Below are positions 1-7,060 of a stretch of 15,531 nt of DNA, in pieces. Position numbers and translations under genes: made by a program. Location: NCBI GenBank assembly GCA_003520545.1, contig DOUP01000178.1:1-15531 (forward strand). Reading direction: 5' to 3'. The notes under the pieces are model-generated. The model was not told the origin of the DNA. It searched no databases and saw only the letters and a program-made list of their open reading frames with translations. Numbering within the stretch: the first letter of the stretch is position 1; every line of letters starts with the position of its first letter. The DNA is from Maritimibacter sp. GTDB taxonomy: Bacteria > Pseudomonadota > Alphaproteobacteria > Rhodobacterales > Rhodobacteraceae.

Positions 1-352
1 CTCCCGGTCGCGCTCCGACAGGCACCAGGGTGCCGGACCCTGCGCCCAGGGTTTCGCGCACGAAGGCCCCGATGAGGTAGCCACGATAGGCACGGACGTA
101 GTCGTCGCCCGCCGCGTCGCGATATTCGTCGGGCAAGGCGGCGAGCGCCATGGCCTTCAGGTTGGAGTGTTCGTCAAGCACCGCACCGACCGCCGCCGCC
201 ACAGCTTGCGTCCCGCCTGCGGTTTCCGTCGCTGCGGTCAGGTCCAGGCCGATCTCGCGCACGGTGTCTTCCGGCGTGGCCGCCAGCGCCGAAGCCCCGG
301 ACACCCCAAGCCAAGCCGTGATCGTCAGGATATGGAAAACCCTTGCCAGCAT
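1..352 (-). CDS. MlaC/Ttg2-like periplasmic lipid-transport protein, N-terminal part
   Basis: Only the first 117 codons are inside the window; the gene runs off the left edge. The reading begins MLARVFHILTITAWLGVSGA, a typical signal peptide with a probable cleavage site after the SALA at residues 21-24. The part that follows (residues 58-105, with LDEHSNLKAMALAALP and then YVRAYRGYLIGAFV) resembles the MlaC/Ttg2D family, soluble periplasmic carriers that move phospholipids between the outer membrane and an inner-membrane ABC transporter. The ATG at 352 was chosen because the hydrophobic segment starts there; no convincing Shine-Dalgarno precedes it, and a GTG at 361 is an in-frame alternative. 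It is divergent from the acetyltransferase gene at 523. The family call rests on remembered resemblance over a partial sequence, so another alpha-helical secreted protein cannot be excluded. Confidence 0.6.
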   Translation of the reverse strand, partial: MLARVFHILTITAWLGVSGASALAATPEDTVREIGLDLTAATETAGGTQAVAAAVGAVLDEHSNLKAMALAALPDEYRDAAGDDYVRAYRGYLIGAFVRETLGAGSGTLVPVGARPG

Positions 353-426
353 CGGCGGCACATTAGTCGCGCTGGGCACGTTCGCAAACCTTTTCACCAG
401 CCACAGGCAACTTCCCCAACGTCAGC

Positions 427-467
427 TTGACCCGCGTCAAGGAATTGCGGGACGTTTACCCTATGCT
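427..467 (+). promoter_or_regulatory. Possible FNR/CRP-family site and promoter of the acetyltransferase-deacetylase unit
   Basis: Positions 427-440 read TTGACCCGCGTCAA, a perfect TTGAC-N4-GTCAA palindrome of the type bound by FnrL/Dnr-family regulators. A possible -10 hexamer TATGCT lies at 462-467. If transcription starts near 474, the palindrome centre (433.5) falls at about -41, the position of a class II activator site. The spacing is read from the sequence; regulator and start site are inferred. Confidence 0.45.
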
Positions 468-522
468 GGCCGTACCGGGGAGGAGACCCGCAGCGCCAAC
501 AGGCAGGCACAGGAGCGCGACA

Positions 523-3204
523 ATGGACGACAACCCCCTGACCGGCATGATGGACCCGCAGTCCATCGCCGTGTTCGGCGCCTCGGAGACCTCGCAATCC
601 GTCGGGGCGCGTGTCTTCGAAAACCTCGTCGAGGACGGGTTCGCGGGTGCGATTTACCCGGTCAATCCCAAGCACAAGAAAGTGCGGGGCCTGACCTGCT
701 ATACCTCCGCAACGGCGGTCGGCAAGGACATCGACCTCGCCGTCATCTGCACGCCGGCCCGAACTGTCGCCGGCATCATCCGCGACTGCGGCGAGGCGGG
801 GATCAAGAACGCAATCGTTCTGTCGGCCGGCTTTGGCGAAGGCGGGAACAAGGGCCGAAACTATGAGGCCGACCTCATCGCGGCGGCGAAGAAAGCAGGT
901 GTCCGCTTCATGGGACCGAATTGCGTAGGCATGGTGCGCCCGTGGCAAAAGATGAACGCGACTTTCCTGCGCGCGGGCACTCCGAAGGGGCGGCTGGCAC
1001 TGGTGTCTCAATCCGGGGCGCTGTGTTCGGCGATCTCCGACTGGGCCGGGCCGCACCACCTTGGATTCTCTGCCCTGGTGTCGCTGGGCAATTCCTCCGA
1101 CATCGACTTCGGCGATATGCTCCACTTCCTCGCCTCGGACCCGCATACGGACGCGATCCTTTTGTACGTCGAAGGCGTCCGGAATGCGCCGTCGTTCATC
1201 TCCATGCTGCGCTACGCAGCACGGCTCAAACCCGTGATCGTGCTGAAGTCCGGGCGCCACGCGTCCTCTTCCGCCGCAGCGCATACGCACACCGGGGCGC
1301 TGATCGGGTCGGACGAAGTGTTCGACGCGGTGTTGGAACGCGCCGGCGCCGTTCGCGCTATGACGTTCGGCCAACTTTTCGCCGCGGCGGAAATCCTGTC
1401 TTCCAACAAGAAAGCCGCTGGCAACCGGTTGTCGATCATCACAAACGGCGGCGGCGCGGGCGTTCTGGCCGCAGACCGGGCCGCCGATTTGAACCTGCAA
1501 CTGGCCGAGATGTCGGAGAGCACCAAGGAATCGCTCGGCAAACTGCTCCCCGATTACTGGAGCCACGCGAACCCCGTGGACATACTCGGCGACGCAGGCG
1601 CAGATCGATACGGACCGGTCGTGAAAGCGGTTTATGACGACCCGAATACCGACGGCGTCCTCGTCATGCTGACCCCGCAAGCCATGACCGACAGCACCGC
1701 TGCCGCCCACGCCGTGGTCGACGCCCTGCCCAGACGCCGCAAGAAACCCGTGCTCGCCTGTTGGATGGGCGAGGCGAGCGTGGCAGAGGGCCGCAAGGTC
1801 CTATCGGAAAACGGGATCGCCGACTTCATTTCGCCCGAACGGGCTGTGGAAGCATTTTCCTATCTCGCCAAACACCACCGGAACCGCAAGTTGGCGCTGC
1901 AGACCCTGGGCCCGCTCTCGCCGGAGAATCCACCCGACCTGGACGGTGCGCGCATGATCATCAACGCGGTGTTGGCGGATGATCGCGAAATGTTGTCGGA
2001 CATCGAAAGCAAGGCGCTGCTCAAGGCGTTCCGCATCCCCGTGAACATGACCATCGAAGCCACCAGCGCCGAACAGGCCCTGGTCGCGGCGCAAACAGTG
2101 GGTTATCCGGTCGCGGTCAAGATCTCGTCCCCCGATATCATCCACAAATCCGACGTCGGCGGCGTGCGCGTCGGGATCAACGACCCGGCCGAAGTCAAAC
2201 GCGCCTTCCGCAACCTGTGCGAAAAAGCCACGCGCAAACGCCCTGACGCGAAGATCCGGGGGGTGACGGTGGAGGCGATGGCAAACATCGACGCCCCGCG
2301 CGAACTGGTGGTCGGCGTGAGCCGGGACGAAGTTTTCGGCCCCACCATCCTCTTTGGCGCGGGCGGCACGGCGGTTGAAATGCTGAAAGACAGCGCAGTC
2401 GCGATCCCGCCCGTGAACGGGCTTCTCGCCGAACGCCTCGTGTCCCGCACGCGGGTCTCGGCCATGCTGGACGCCTTCCGCGACAAACCCGCCGCCGACC
2501 GGGACGCGGTCATCTACGTGCTGCGGCGCGTCTCGTCGTTGGTCAGCGAACTTCCCGAAATCATCGAACTCGACATCAACCCGCTGATCGCCGGGTCGAA
2601 CGGCGTCATGGCGGTGGACGCGCGCATCCGGGTGAAACGCCCGCCTGCCCGCGACGGCCATTATGACCACATGGCGATCCACCCCTACCCGCGCAACCTG
2701 GTGCAAAGCGAACATCTCTCGGACGGGACCCCGCTCACCATTCGCCCGATCCGGCCTGAAGATGCCAAGAGCGAACAGGATTTCGTGCGCAGCCTTTCGG
2801 ACGAGGCCAAGCAATTTCGCTTCATGGGCACCCTGAACGAACTCAGCCCCGAAATGCTGGTCCAATTCACCCAGATCGACTACCGCCGGGAAATGGCGCT
2901 CGTCGCGATGGCCGAGATCGACGGGAAAGAGGTACAGTGCGGCGTGGCCCGCTACGTCATCAACCCGGACAATACCTCGTGCGAGTTCGCCATCGTGGTG
3001 GGCGACCAGGTGCAGCACCAGGGGATCGGGACGCGACTGATGAAAGCGCTCTTCCGCGCGGCCCGGATGCACGAGTTGACCGTCATCGAAGGCACGGTTT
3101 TGAAGAACAACGCACCGATGCTGAAACTCATGGCGGAGCTTGGGTTCACCCAACGCTACGACCCGGACGACGCCGAACTGGTGATCGTCGAACGCTGGCT
3201 CTGA
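523..3204 (+). CDS. Pat-type bifunctional protein: NDP-forming acyl-CoA synthetase domains plus GNAT acetyltransferase
   Basis: This 893-residue protein has the Pat/YfiQ architecture. An N-terminal CoA-binding Rossmann domain (about 10-105, IAVFGAS near the start) is followed by succinyl-CoA-synthetase-like flavodoxin domains (about 130-450, with GPNCVG and SQSGA), an ATP-grasp domain (about 485-710, with KSDVGGVRVG and ELDINPL) and a C-terminal GNAT domain (about 735-893). The GNAT acetyl-CoA loop is visible at residues 833-838, QGIGTR. The HTGAL motif has His256 where NDP-forming synthetases carry their phosphohistidine, so the ligase part may still be catalytic. Such proteins acylate active-site lysines of AMP-forming acyl-CoA synthetases. 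The ATG at 523 is preceded by AGGAG at 511-515; the frame stays open further upstream to 427 but without a good start. A deacetylase gene follows 55 bp downstream. The alternative is an acyl-CoA ligase with a regulatory GNAT tail. Confidence 0.9.
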   Translation: MDDNPLTGMMDPQSIAVFGASETSQSVGARVFENLVEDGFAGAIYPVNPKHKKVRGLTCYTSATAVGKDIDLAVICTPARTVAGIIRDCGEAGIKNAIVLSAGFGEGGNKGRNYEADLIAAAKKAGVRFMGPNCVGMVRPWQKMNATFLRAGTPKGRLALVSQSGALCSAISDWAGPHHLGFSALVSLGNSSDIDFGDMLHFLASDPHTDAILLYVEGVRNAPSFISMLRYAARLKPVIVLKSGRHASSSAAAHTHTGALIGSDEVFDAVLERAGAVRAMTFGQLFAAAEILSSNKKAAGNRLSIITNGGGAGVLAADRAADLNLQLAEMSESTKESLGKLLPDYWSHANPVDILGDAGADRYGPVVKAVYDDPNTDGVLVMLTPQAMTDSTAAAHAVVDALPRRRKKPVLACWMGEASVAEGRKVLSENGIADFISPERAVEAFSYLAKHHRNRKLALQTLGPLSPENPPDLDGARMIINAVLADDREMLSDIESKALLKAFRIPVNMTIEATSAEQALVAAQTVGYPVAVKISSPDIIHKSDVGGVRVGINDPAEVKRAFRNLCEKATRKRPDAKIRGVTVEAMANIDAPRELVVGVSRDEVFGPTILFGAGGTAVEMLKDSAVAIPPVNGLLAERLVSRTRVSAMLDAFRDKPAADRDAVIYVLRRVSSLVSELPEIIELDINPLIAGSNGVMAVDARIRVKRPPARDGHYDHMAIHPYPRNLVQSEHLSDGTPLTIRPIRPEDAKSEQDFVRSLSDEAKQFRFMGTLNELSPEMLVQFTQIDYRREMALVAMAEIDGKEVQCGVARYVINPDNTSCEFAIVVGDQVQHQGIGTRLMKALFRAARMHELTVIEGTVLKNNAPMLKLMAELGFTQRYDPDDAELVIVERWL

Positions 3205-3210
3205 CGGGCT

Positions 3211-3238
3211 TGCGCCACCTTGGGGAGGGTGGTGCGCA
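3211..3238 (+). other. Intercistronic hairpin between acetyltransferase and deacetylase genes
   Basis: TGCGCCACC (3211-3219) pairs with GGTGGTGCGCA (3228-3238) as a 5+4 bp stem with a two-base bulge. It fills the short gap between the two plus-strand genes and has no T-run, so mRNA processing or stability is likelier than termination. Confidence 0.4.
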
Positions 3239-3259
3239 TTGGGACAGGAGGAGGGAAAG

Positions 3260-4183
3260 ATGCTGGCCTTTATCTCGCATCACGAATGCTACGACCACGA
3301 TGCAGGGCCTCTGCATCCCGAGCAGGCGCTCAGGCTGGAGGCGATCAACAATCAGCTGATCTCGTCCGGTCTCGACTATGTCCTGCGCCACTACGATGCG
3401 CCGCTTGTAACCCGGGAGCAGCTATCGCGGGTCCATGACGCGGATTACATCGACCGCGTCTATGCCATCGCGCCCGGCGAAGGCATGCAATCCATCGAAG
3501 TGGACGGCGATACGGTGATGTCACCGGGCACGCTCAAGGCCGCTGAGCGCGCGGCGGGAGCGGGCGTGCTGGCCGTCGACCTGGTCGTGTCCGGCGAAGC
3601 GAACCCGGCCTTCTGCGCCGTGCGCCCACCGGGGCACCACGCGGAGCGCGGGGTCGCAATGGGGTTTTGCCTGTTCAACAATATCGCGGTGGCCGCCGCC
3701 CATGCGCTGGAGCATCACGGGCTGGAACGGGTGGCGATCGTGGATTTCGACGTGCACCACGGAAACGGCACCGAGGATATCTTCAAAAACGAACCACGCG
3801 TGCTTTTCTGTTCCTCTTTCCAGCACCCGTTCTATCCCTTCACCGGGCACGAGAAGGAGACCGACAACCTCGTCGACATTCCGCTCTCGTCTGATGCCGG
3901 GTCCAGGGAGTTTCGGGCCGCCGTGGAGGAACACTGGCTTCCCCACCTCGACGCGTTCAAACCGCAGATGGTGTTCATCTCCGCCGGTTTCGACGCGCAT
4001 GTGGCGGACGATATGTCGAATGTCGCCCTGACCGACGACGATTACGAATGGGTGACCCGTGCGCTCCTCGACGTGGCCAATCGGCACGCCAAGGGGCGGA
4101 TCGTCTCCATGCTCGAAGGCGGCTATGAACCGGCCGTGTTGGCCCGGTCCGTGGTGCGCCACCTCGACGTGCTGATCGGGTAA
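3260..4183 (+). CDS. Zinc-dependent deacetylase, histone deacetylase/AcuC superfamily
   Basis: The 307-residue product carries the full active-site set of the arginase/deacetylase fold. It has RPPGHHAE at 122-129 (His126/His127 charge-relay pair), DFDVHHGNGT with Asp164 and His166 as zinc ligands, SAGFDAH with Asp245 as the third zinc ligand, and LEGGY with Tyr289 as the transition-state tyrosine. The family removes acetyl groups from lysine side chains or polyamines; bacterial members include AcuC, LdaA and HDAH. ATG 3260 is supported by AGGAGG at 3246-3251 with an 8-base spacer; a TTG at 3239 lacks this. Its place right after a Pat-type acetyltransferase suggests that it reverses that enzyme's modification, as LdaA does for benzoate-CoA ligase in Rhodopseudomonas palustris. 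The partner is inferred; acetylpolyamine amidohydrolase activity is the main alternative. Confidence 0.9.
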   Translation: MLAFISHHECYDHDAGPLHPEQALRLEAINNQLISSGLDYVLRHYDAPLVTREQLSRVHDADYIDRVYAIAPGEGMQSIEVDGDTVMSPGTLKAAERAAGAGVLAVDLVVSGEANPAFCAVRPPGHHAERGVAMGFCLFNNIAVAAAHALEHHGLERVAIVDFDVHHGNGTEDIFKNEPRVLFCSSFQHPFYPFTGHEKETDNLVDIPLSSDAGSREFRAAVEEHWLPHLDAFKPQMVFISAGFDAHVADDMSNVALTDDDYEWVTRALLDVANRHAKGRIVSMLEGGYEPAVLARSVVRHLDVLIG

Positions 4184-4266
4184 CCGCGTCCAAACGGGCA
4201 CGCGCCGGTGGTGCGGCATGATCGTAAACAGACCCTAACTCTCTGGTTTCAAAATACCTTGGGGGT

Positions 4267-4312
4267 GCGGGGGCAAAGCCCCCGCCCCGGTCGCAGGGGC
4301 AACGCCCCTGCG
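4267..4312. terminator. Tandem perfect hairpins between convergent genes, possible bidirectional terminator or REP-like repeat
   Basis: Two perfect hairpins lie back to back. GCGGGGGC (4267-4274) pairs with GCCCCCGC (4278-4285) across AAA, and CGCAGGGGC (4292-4300) pairs with GCCCCTGCG (4304-4312) across AAC. They end 8 bases from the stop codon of the regulator gene and lie 83 bases after the deacetylase stop. No T-run follows on the plus strand. On the minus strand an AAGGTATTTTG stretch follows the last stem. The block looks like GC-rich intergenic repeats I recall from Rhodobacteraceae, but copy number cannot be judged from one window. Confidence 0.55.
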
Positions 4313-4319
4313 AAACCGC

Positions 4320-5228
4320 TCACAGGAACCCGCGCTCCTGCACCAGCGCGGTGAGTTCCGCGAGGCTTTCGTCTTCGCTCTTGCCAGACGTATCCAGGCT
4401 TGCCAGCGCCTTGTCATAAAGCGCCTCGCGCGAGGTCAGGATCGACTTGAGTTGATCCATGGCTTCCGGGTTGCCGGCCATCGGCCGCTCGTCCCCCTGG
4501 TCGCGGACGCGGGCCATGTGCTCGGCCGGCGTGGCTTTGACCCAGATCGTGTGGAAATTGGTGAGCAGCCGATTGTAGGTTTCGGGCTCTGCCACGATTC
4601 CGCCCGCGACAGCGAGGATCATGGTGTCATGGGTGGCAATCACCCGCCCCAGCGCCTGCGCTTCAAGGCGGCGATATCCCTCTTGGCCATAAAACGCCAT
4701 CACCTCGTCCACCGGCATCCCGGCCTGCTCTTCGATCTCACGGTTAAGCTCTACGAAGGGCACGCCCAGTTGCGCGCCCGCGCGCCGTCCCAGAGTGGAC
4801 TTCCCCGCGCCACGCAGGCCCACGAGGCAGACGCGTTTCGCGCGGGCTTCCGCGACCGGCTCCGGCGACAGGGTCGACAGCACCGTCGCCTGCACGTCGC
4901 TGTTCGCGGTGCGGTACAGGTCGGCAATCCGCAACGCGTCCGAGGTCCAGGGATCATCCTCGCCCACCAGCCATTCGATCTTGTGATCAAGCGCATGGGC
5001 GACCTTTTGCAACAGCCCGATGGAGATATTCCCTTCGCCCGCCTCAAGCTGCGCGAGATAGCGCGGCGAGACGCCGGATTTTTCGGAGAGCACACGGCGC
5101 GGGATTCCCTTGCGGTCGCGCGCCCGACGGACACGCTCACCGACGCGCGCCATCAGGGCATCGACCCCGGCCTCGTCCTGCGCCGTTTCCGCCCGCGCCT
5201 CTCCGCGAAAGTTCGTAATCTCGGCCAT
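4320..5228 (-). CDS. boxR: BzdR/BoxR-type transcriptional regulator (XRE HTH plus shikimate-kinase-like domain)
   Basis: The product has 302 residues. An XRE-type helix-turn-helix occupies about 28-88 (LSEKSGVSPRYLAQLEAGEG at 47-66). A shikimate-kinase-like P-loop domain follows from about 130, with Walker A GLRGAGKST at 137-145 and GQEGYRRLE at 181-189. This fusion is the hallmark of BzdR and BoxR, repressors of benzoate catabolism that bind benzoyl-CoA in the kinase-like domain. Where shikimate kinases have a substrate-binding DxD-like segment, this protein reads VELNREIE, which fits a sensor rather than a shikimate kinase. It is the last gene of the box unit but has its own promoter-like sequence with a TGCA-type operator at the start site, which suggests autorepression. 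The ATG at 5228 has only a short-spaced GAGG upstream. Confidence 0.9.
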   Translation of the reverse strand: MAEITNFRGEARAETAQDEAGVDALMARVGERVRRARDRKGIPRRVLSEKSGVSPRYLAQLEAGEGNISIGLLQKVAHALDHKIEWLVGEDDPWTSDALRIADLYRTANSDVQATVLSTLSPEPVAEARAKRVCLVGLRGAGKSTLGRRAGAQLGVPFVELNREIEEQAGMPVDEVMAFYGQEGYRRLEAQALGRVIATHDTMILAVAGGIVAEPETYNRLLTNFHTIWVKATPAEHMARVRDQGDERPMAGNPEAMDQLKSILTSREALYDKALASLDTSGKSEDESLAELTALVQERGFL

Positions 5229-5237
5229 GCCGCCTCA

Positions 5238-5283
5238 TGCTCTAAATTGCATAAATCCTAGGCGGGCAAGCGCCCCGGTTCAA
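5238..5283 (-). promoter_or_regulatory. Regulator promoter with overlapping TGCA-type operator
   Basis: On the minus strand TTGAAC (5283-5278) and TAGGAT (5260-5255) are separated by exactly 17 bp, which puts the start near 5248. The operator-like TGCT-CTAAAT-TGCA (plus strand, 5238-5251) has its two TGCN half-sites 10 bp apart and covers that start point, as expected for negative autoregulation by a BzdR-family repressor. Confidence 0.55.
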
Positions 5284-5295
5284 AGGAATTCGGGA

Positions 5296-5311
5296 TATAG
5301 TGCACAATTTC
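5296..5311. promoter_or_regulatory. Additional TGCA-type operator element upstream of the regulator promoter
   Basis: TATAGTGCACAATTTC around the TGCA at 5301-5304 closely matches the element at 13869-13881 upstream of the DUF4863 gene (TATAATGCACAATT). It lies just before the thioesterase stop codon, about 54 bp upstream of the predicted regulator start. It lacks a second TGCN half-site 10 bp away, so it may be an auxiliary site. Confidence 0.45.
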
Positions 5312-5313
5312 CG

Positions 5314-5730
5314 TCATTTAATGCGGTGTTTTTCCAACACCGTCCGAATGTCCGCTGGGATCTCGCGGGATTTGAACTGGTCAGCGATGGTAAAGACCTC
5401 TGTGAAACTGCCTTCGAAGCACAGTCCCCCGTCCTGATGGCCCTCGACCCGGAAGGTCACCGATTTCGAGCCGAGCTTCTCAACCGCGACCGAACAAACC
5501 AGCCGATGGCGCGGTGTGACCGGCGCGCGAAAGTCGATGGTCATGTTCACAAAGGGCATTCCGATGTTGTGGTCCAGCTCCTGGAAGAACCAGCCACCGC
5601 CCAGATGCGCGTCACAAAACGCATTGATCGCGTCCAGACAGAAATTCGGGATCCGACCGGTGTAAACAATCTGTGCCGGGTCGCAATCGCCCCAGGTCAC
5701 CGTGATCTCGTGGGTGAACCGCTCCGCCAT
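5314..5730 (-). CDS. Hotdog-fold acyl-CoA thioesterase (4-hydroxybenzoyl-CoA thioesterase family), probably acting on benzoyl-CoA
   Basis: The 138-residue protein starts with the 4HBT family signature: WGDCDPAQIVYTGRI at 13-27, with Asp17 in the position of the catalytic aspartate of Pseudomonas 4-hydroxybenzoyl-CoA thioesterase. Its length is typical for a single hotdog domain, acting in the cytoplasm as an oligomer. The start at 5730 was chosen over a longer reading from 5841 because AGGAGG lies at 5741-5736 and because the longer form would overlap the end of boxA. A benzoyl-CoA thioesterase is known from the Azoarcus evansii box cluster, where it is thought to release CoA when acyl-CoA esters accumulate. 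Here it sits between boxA and the regulator, in the same direction, so the same role is likely; the exact substrate is inferred. Confidence 0.85.
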   Translation of the reverse strand: MAERFTHEITVTWGDCDPAQIVYTGRIPNFCLDAINAFCDAHLGGGWFFQELDHNIGMPFVNMTIDFRAPVTPRHRLVCSVAVEKLGSKSVTFRVEGHQDGGLCFEGSFTEVFTIADQFKSREIPADIRTVLEKHRIK

Positions 5731-5753
5731 ATCCGCCTCCTGCTTGAGTGCGA

Positions 5754-5772
5754 GGGGTGTCTCAGACACCCC
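5754..5772 (-). other. Intercistronic hairpin between boxA and thioesterase gene
   Basis: GGGGTGTC (5754-5761) and GACACCCC (5765-5772) form a perfect 8-bp stem with a 3-base loop in the 50-bp gap between the boxA stop and the thioesterase start. There is no following T-run. Confidence 0.5.
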
Positions 5773-5780
5773 CAAGAAAC

Positions 5781-6974
5781 TCAATAGGTTTCGACGTGGT
5801 AACGACCGTCTTCGCGCATGGCGTCGCGGATGCTCTTCCACTCCAGCCCTTCGCTGCGGGCAATGTCGGCCAGCGCCTCCTCGACACCGTGCTCCATCTC
5901 TTTCTTGCCGCAGATGTAGATATACGCCTTGTCGGATTTCAGGAGCTTTGCCACGCGCTCTTTCTCGTCGCGCAGCTTGTCCTGCACGTATTGCTTGGGC
6001 TGGTCGTCGAGGCGTGAGAAGGCAAAAACCTTGTGCATGTAGTCGTCCGGCACCTTCTTCAGCGGGCCAAAGTAGGGCAATTCGCCCTGCTTGCGCGCGC
6101 CGAACACGAGCGTGAGTTTGCCCTTGTTGGTTGGCATCTCGCGCTGGCGACGCATGGTGAACCCGCGGAACGGGGCCGACCCCGTGCCGGTGCAGATCAT
6201 CAAAAGCTCCGCGTCCGGATCAGACGGCAAGAGGAACGTCGATCCAAACGGGCCGGTGACTTTCACCTCGTCGCCCTTTTTCAGATCGCAGACGTAATTC
6301 GAGGCCACGCCATGCTCCTCGCGCTTAACCGTGAGCGACATGTTGTTGTAGCCAGGACGCTCGCCGTCACGGGGTGACGACACAGAGTAAAGCCGCGGCA
6401 AATGCGGCTTCCCTTCGGCATCCTCACCCGGCGGGATGATCCCGATGCTTTGTCCTTCCAGCGCGGGCATGGGGGAAGCCCCGAAATCAAGGATGATATG
6501 GCGCACGTCGGCGTCCGAATCCTCGGACGTCAGGCGATAGTTGCCTTGCACCGTTGCGGTCACGGGCTTGCCAAGGTTGTAGAGGTTCACGGTCGCCTTG
6601 GAGGCGGACTTGGGCGCCACGGATTTGCCCCCGACCCCGCTGTGGGCCTCGGCCAACAGCGCGGCCATGGCATCGTCCAGTGCCTCGGAGGAGCCGTCGC
6701 CATCGGCGGAGGGCTCGATCTCTTCCTGCTCCGGCAGCTCCATCCATTCGAACTGTTCTTCCAGCGAATAAGGCTCTTTCACCACGCGCCACTCGTCGAT
6801 CGACCCTGTGGGGCAGACGGGAATGCAATCCATGCAGAAGTTGCACTTCTCGGCGTCGACCACGACGTTGTCGTCGTTATGAGTAATCGCTTCGATCGGG
6901 CAGGTCATCTCGCAGGTGTAGCAGCGGATGCAGATTTCCGGGTCGATCAGGTGCTGTTTGAGGGGCTTGTTCAT
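5781..6974 (-). CDS. boxA: Benzoyl-CoA 2,3-epoxidase reductase component BoxA
   Basis: This 397-residue flavoprotein supplies electrons from NADPH to BoxB. A two-cluster ferredoxin domain is at the N-terminus: Cys15-18-21-25 and Cys44-47-50-54 are two CX2CX2CX3C [4Fe-4S] motifs, each followed by Pro. An acidic linker (about 80-115) leads into a ferredoxin-NADP-reductase-like module with the FAD motif RLYSVSS at 194-200, the pyridine-nucleotide motif GTGSAPFR at 263-270, an ICGKKEME segment near 354 and a C-terminal Tyr397. Length and domain order match BoxA of Azoarcus evansii. The ATG at 6974 is followed directly by the ferredoxin domain; its weak Shine-Dalgarno AAGG (6985-6982) lies inside a hairpin stem. 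It is preceded by the small four-cysteine gene and followed by the thioesterase gene. Confidence 0.95.
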   Translation of the reverse strand: MNKPLKQHLIDPEICIRCYTCEMTCPIEAITHNDDNVVVDAEKCNFCMDCIPVCPTGSIDEWRVVKEPYSLEEQFEWMELPEQEEIEPSADGDGSSEALDDAMAALLAEAHSGVGGKSVAPKSASKATVNLYNLGKPVTATVQGNYRLTSEDSDADVRHIILDFGASPMPALEGQSIGIIPPGEDAEGKPHLPRLYSVSSPRDGERPGYNNMSLTVKREEHGVASNYVCDLKKGDEVKVTGPFGSTFLLPSDPDAELLMICTGTGSAPFRGFTMRRQREMPTNKGKLTLVFGARKQGELPYFGPLKKVPDDYMHKVFAFSRLDDQPKQYVQDKLRDEKERVAKLLKSDKAYIYICGKKEMEHGVEEALADIARSEGLEWKSIRDAMREDGRYHVETY

Positions 6975-6981
6975 GGATACA

Positions 6982-7011
6982 CCTTGGCTGGAGCGCGCGC
7001 AGCAGCCAAGG
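6982..7011 (-). promoter_or_regulatory. Hairpin covering the boxA ribosome binding site
   Basis: CCTTGGCTG (6982-6990) and CAGCCAAGG (7003-7011) form a perfect 9-bp inverted repeat with a 12-base GC-rich loop. In the minus-strand transcript the 3' arm contains AAGG, the only plausible Shine-Dalgarno for boxA, 7 bases before its ATG. When folded, the stem would hide the ribosome binding site. A role in translation control or RNA stability is inferred. Confidence 0.5.
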
Positions 7012-7060
7012 CGGGCGCGGCGCAGGTCGGTTCGCTGTGTTTATCGTTTTAGAAAAGGGC

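Noticed and set aside
394..3153. Two minus-strand open frames of 438 and 450 codons opposite the acetyltransferase gene
   Set aside because: They are antisense shadows of the 893-residue Pat-type protein, with low-complexity composition and no recognisable motifs.
5731..5841. A 37-residue N-terminal extension of the thioesterase from a start at 5841
   Set aside because: It would overlap the end of boxA, has no family similarity, and a strong AGGAGG stands right before the ATG at 5730, where the hotdog domain begins.
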